From contig CAAGFP010000116.1 in the NCBI GenBank assembly GCA_900769175.1, positions 1-14,322 of the forward strand: 14,322 nucleotides of DNA. The letters are read 5' to 3'. Position numbers and translations under genes: made by a program. The notes under the pieces were generated by a model. It did no database searches, had not been told where the DNA came from, and saw only the letters and a program-made list of their open reading frames with translations. This document shows positions 13,500 to 14,322 of the stretch, in pieces (position 1 is the first letter of the stretch; every line of letters begins with the position of its first letter). This DNA comes from Lachnospiraceae bacterium. GTDB taxonomy: Bacteria > Bacillota > Clostridia > Lachnospirales > Lachnospiraceae.

Positions 13500-14322
13500 A
13501 TGCAAGGGTTACTGACATCTTTATTGCAATTAGTTTTACTATTGATTAACCCTGTGGTTTTAATTCCGGCAATAATAATTATCATTGTGCTTATCAAGAA
13601 AAACAAGGAATATAAAAACGGTGCATATTATCAAATCACCAAACACCCTTATTTTTCAGTAAAGCACAATACTGGTAGATATGGCGAATATCTAACATAT
13701 AAATATCTCAAACAGTTTGAAACAAACGGAGCGAAATTTCTTTTTAATATCTACATACCAAAAGAAAACGGCGAAACAACCGAAATTGATGTATTGATGA
13801 TATGCAAAAAAGGGTTGTTTGTTTTTGAAAGCAAAAATTATAGTGGTTGGATTTTCGGCAGTGAGAACCAAAAAAACTGGTATCAAACATTGCCTACTGG
13901 TAGAGGTCGCAGCCATAAAGAACATTTTTACAACCCAATTATGCAAAACCGCTCACACATTAAGCATTTAAAAGCATTTCTGGGTGATCAAGTTCCAATG
14001 CGGTCAATAATCGTTTTTTCGGATAGATGCACTTTGAAAAGTGTTCAAATCCGTAGCAATGATATAAGCGTTATAAATCGTTATAATGTTGCATCAGTTG
14101 TATCTGTTATCTGTAATCAAATTCCTGATGATTTACTTACAGATAACGATATAACAGAGATTTATAACAAGTTATATCCTTATACACAAGTAGATGAGTT
14201 TGCAAAAACACAACACGTAGCTAATATTCATAACATTTTGAATCCTCAACCTATTCAACAGGCTGAGGAAACACCGGTTCAAGTAATTTCACAAACTGAA
14301 TCCGAAACAATTATAGAACAAC
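13500..14322 (+). CDS. NERD-domain (nuclease-related) membrane-anchored protein, 3'-truncated by window edge
   Basis: At least 274 codons, still open at the window end. A hydrophobic N-terminal segment (residues 4-32, LLTSLLQLVLLLINP onward) followed by KKNK predicts one membrane anchor with a cytoplasmic body. The NERD domain spans about 58-175: GRYGEYL (E63), EIDVLMI (D97) and LFVFESKNYSGWIFG (E110-x-K112). These are the residues expected of a PD-(D/E)xK-type nuclease core, and all are present. Beyond 225 the sequence is Gln/Glu-rich and probably a linker to a missing C-terminal domain; zinc-finger or helicase partners are common in the family. Start ATG at 13500 has GGAGG (13487-13491) eight bases upstream. 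It is the only plus-strand gene, is AT-rich relative to the left half, and sits behind an operator-like dyad. Role unknown; NERD proteins are often found in mobile or defence-linked DNA. Confidence 0.88.
   Translation, partial: MQGLLTSLLQLVLLLINPVVLIPAIIIIIVLIKKNKEYKNGAYYQITKHPYFSVKHNTGRYGEYLTYKYLKQFETNGAKFLFNIYIPKENGETTEIDVLMICKKGLFVFESKNYSGWIFGSENQKNWYQTLPTGRGRSHKEHFYNPIMQNRSHIKHLKAFLGDQVPMRSIIVFSDRCTLKSVQIRSNDISVINRYNVASVVSVICNQIPDDLLTDNDITEIYNKLYPYTQVDEFAKTQHVANIHNILNPQPIQQAEETPVQVISQTESETIIEQ

Noticed and set aside
13692..13946. Minus-strand 84-codon frame
   Set aside because: Antisense to the NERD domain, whose catalytic-type residues are in the plus-strand frame.

Overview
The window looks like chromosomal DNA from an anaerobic Clostridia-type Firmicute, probably a gut Oscillospirales/Ruminococcaceae relative. 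The evidence is strong GGAGG-type ribosome binding sites, sigma-A-like promoters, a YesM/YesN-type two-component pair, LiaF-like and DUF4097 proteins, and moderate G+C. The assignment is inferred from protein style only. No rRNA, tRNA, CRISPR array, transposase or integrase gene was seen. Thirteen of the fourteen genes lie on the minus strand. The exception is a NERD-domain gene that runs off the right edge on the plus strand.

Region 1 (6-4069, minus): a TetR-family repressor gene behind a consensus promoter whose 17-bp spacer is filled by a GC-rich palindromic operator. Downstream come a tiny cysteine-rich protein, a flavodoxin-like NAD(P)H/FMN oxidoreductase, an ABC ATPase and its large ABC-2-type permease. 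The last four are tightly packed (4-nt overlap, 20-bp gap, 1-nt overlap). No terminator is visible after tetR, so all five genes may be one autoregulated unit.

Region 2 (4137-9920, minus): a YesM-like sensor kinase, an AraC-type response regulator and an ABC exporter (DrrA-like ATPase plus ABC-2 permease), followed by a LiaF-like membrane protein and a DUF4097 beta-solenoid protein, ending at a very strong terminator. Gene pairs are coupled by ATGA overlaps. An almost identical 18-bp element (TGTGTCARTTTTATAGAT on the plus strand) lies upstream of both the kinase operon and the liaF-like operon, suggesting common control. I read this region as a cell-envelope or antimicrobial-stress sensing and efflux locus in which Lia-type output proteins are paired with a non-Lia two-component system.

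Region 3 (9846-12682, minus): a 554-bp non-coding stretch with a promoter and a terminator, then a small protein resembling ADP-ribosyltransferase-fold families, then a lipoprotein metallophosphoesterase with its own good promoter.

Region 4 (12733-14322): AT-rich, looser DNA. It holds a terminator-like hairpin, a 66-codon ORF without a ribosome binding site (probably a remnant), a complex inverted repeat with nested direct repeats, and the NERD-domain membrane-anchored nuclease-like gene, whose extended -10 promoter lies inside a 31-bp near-perfect dyad. The change in composition and gene direction suggests a boundary with accessory DNA.
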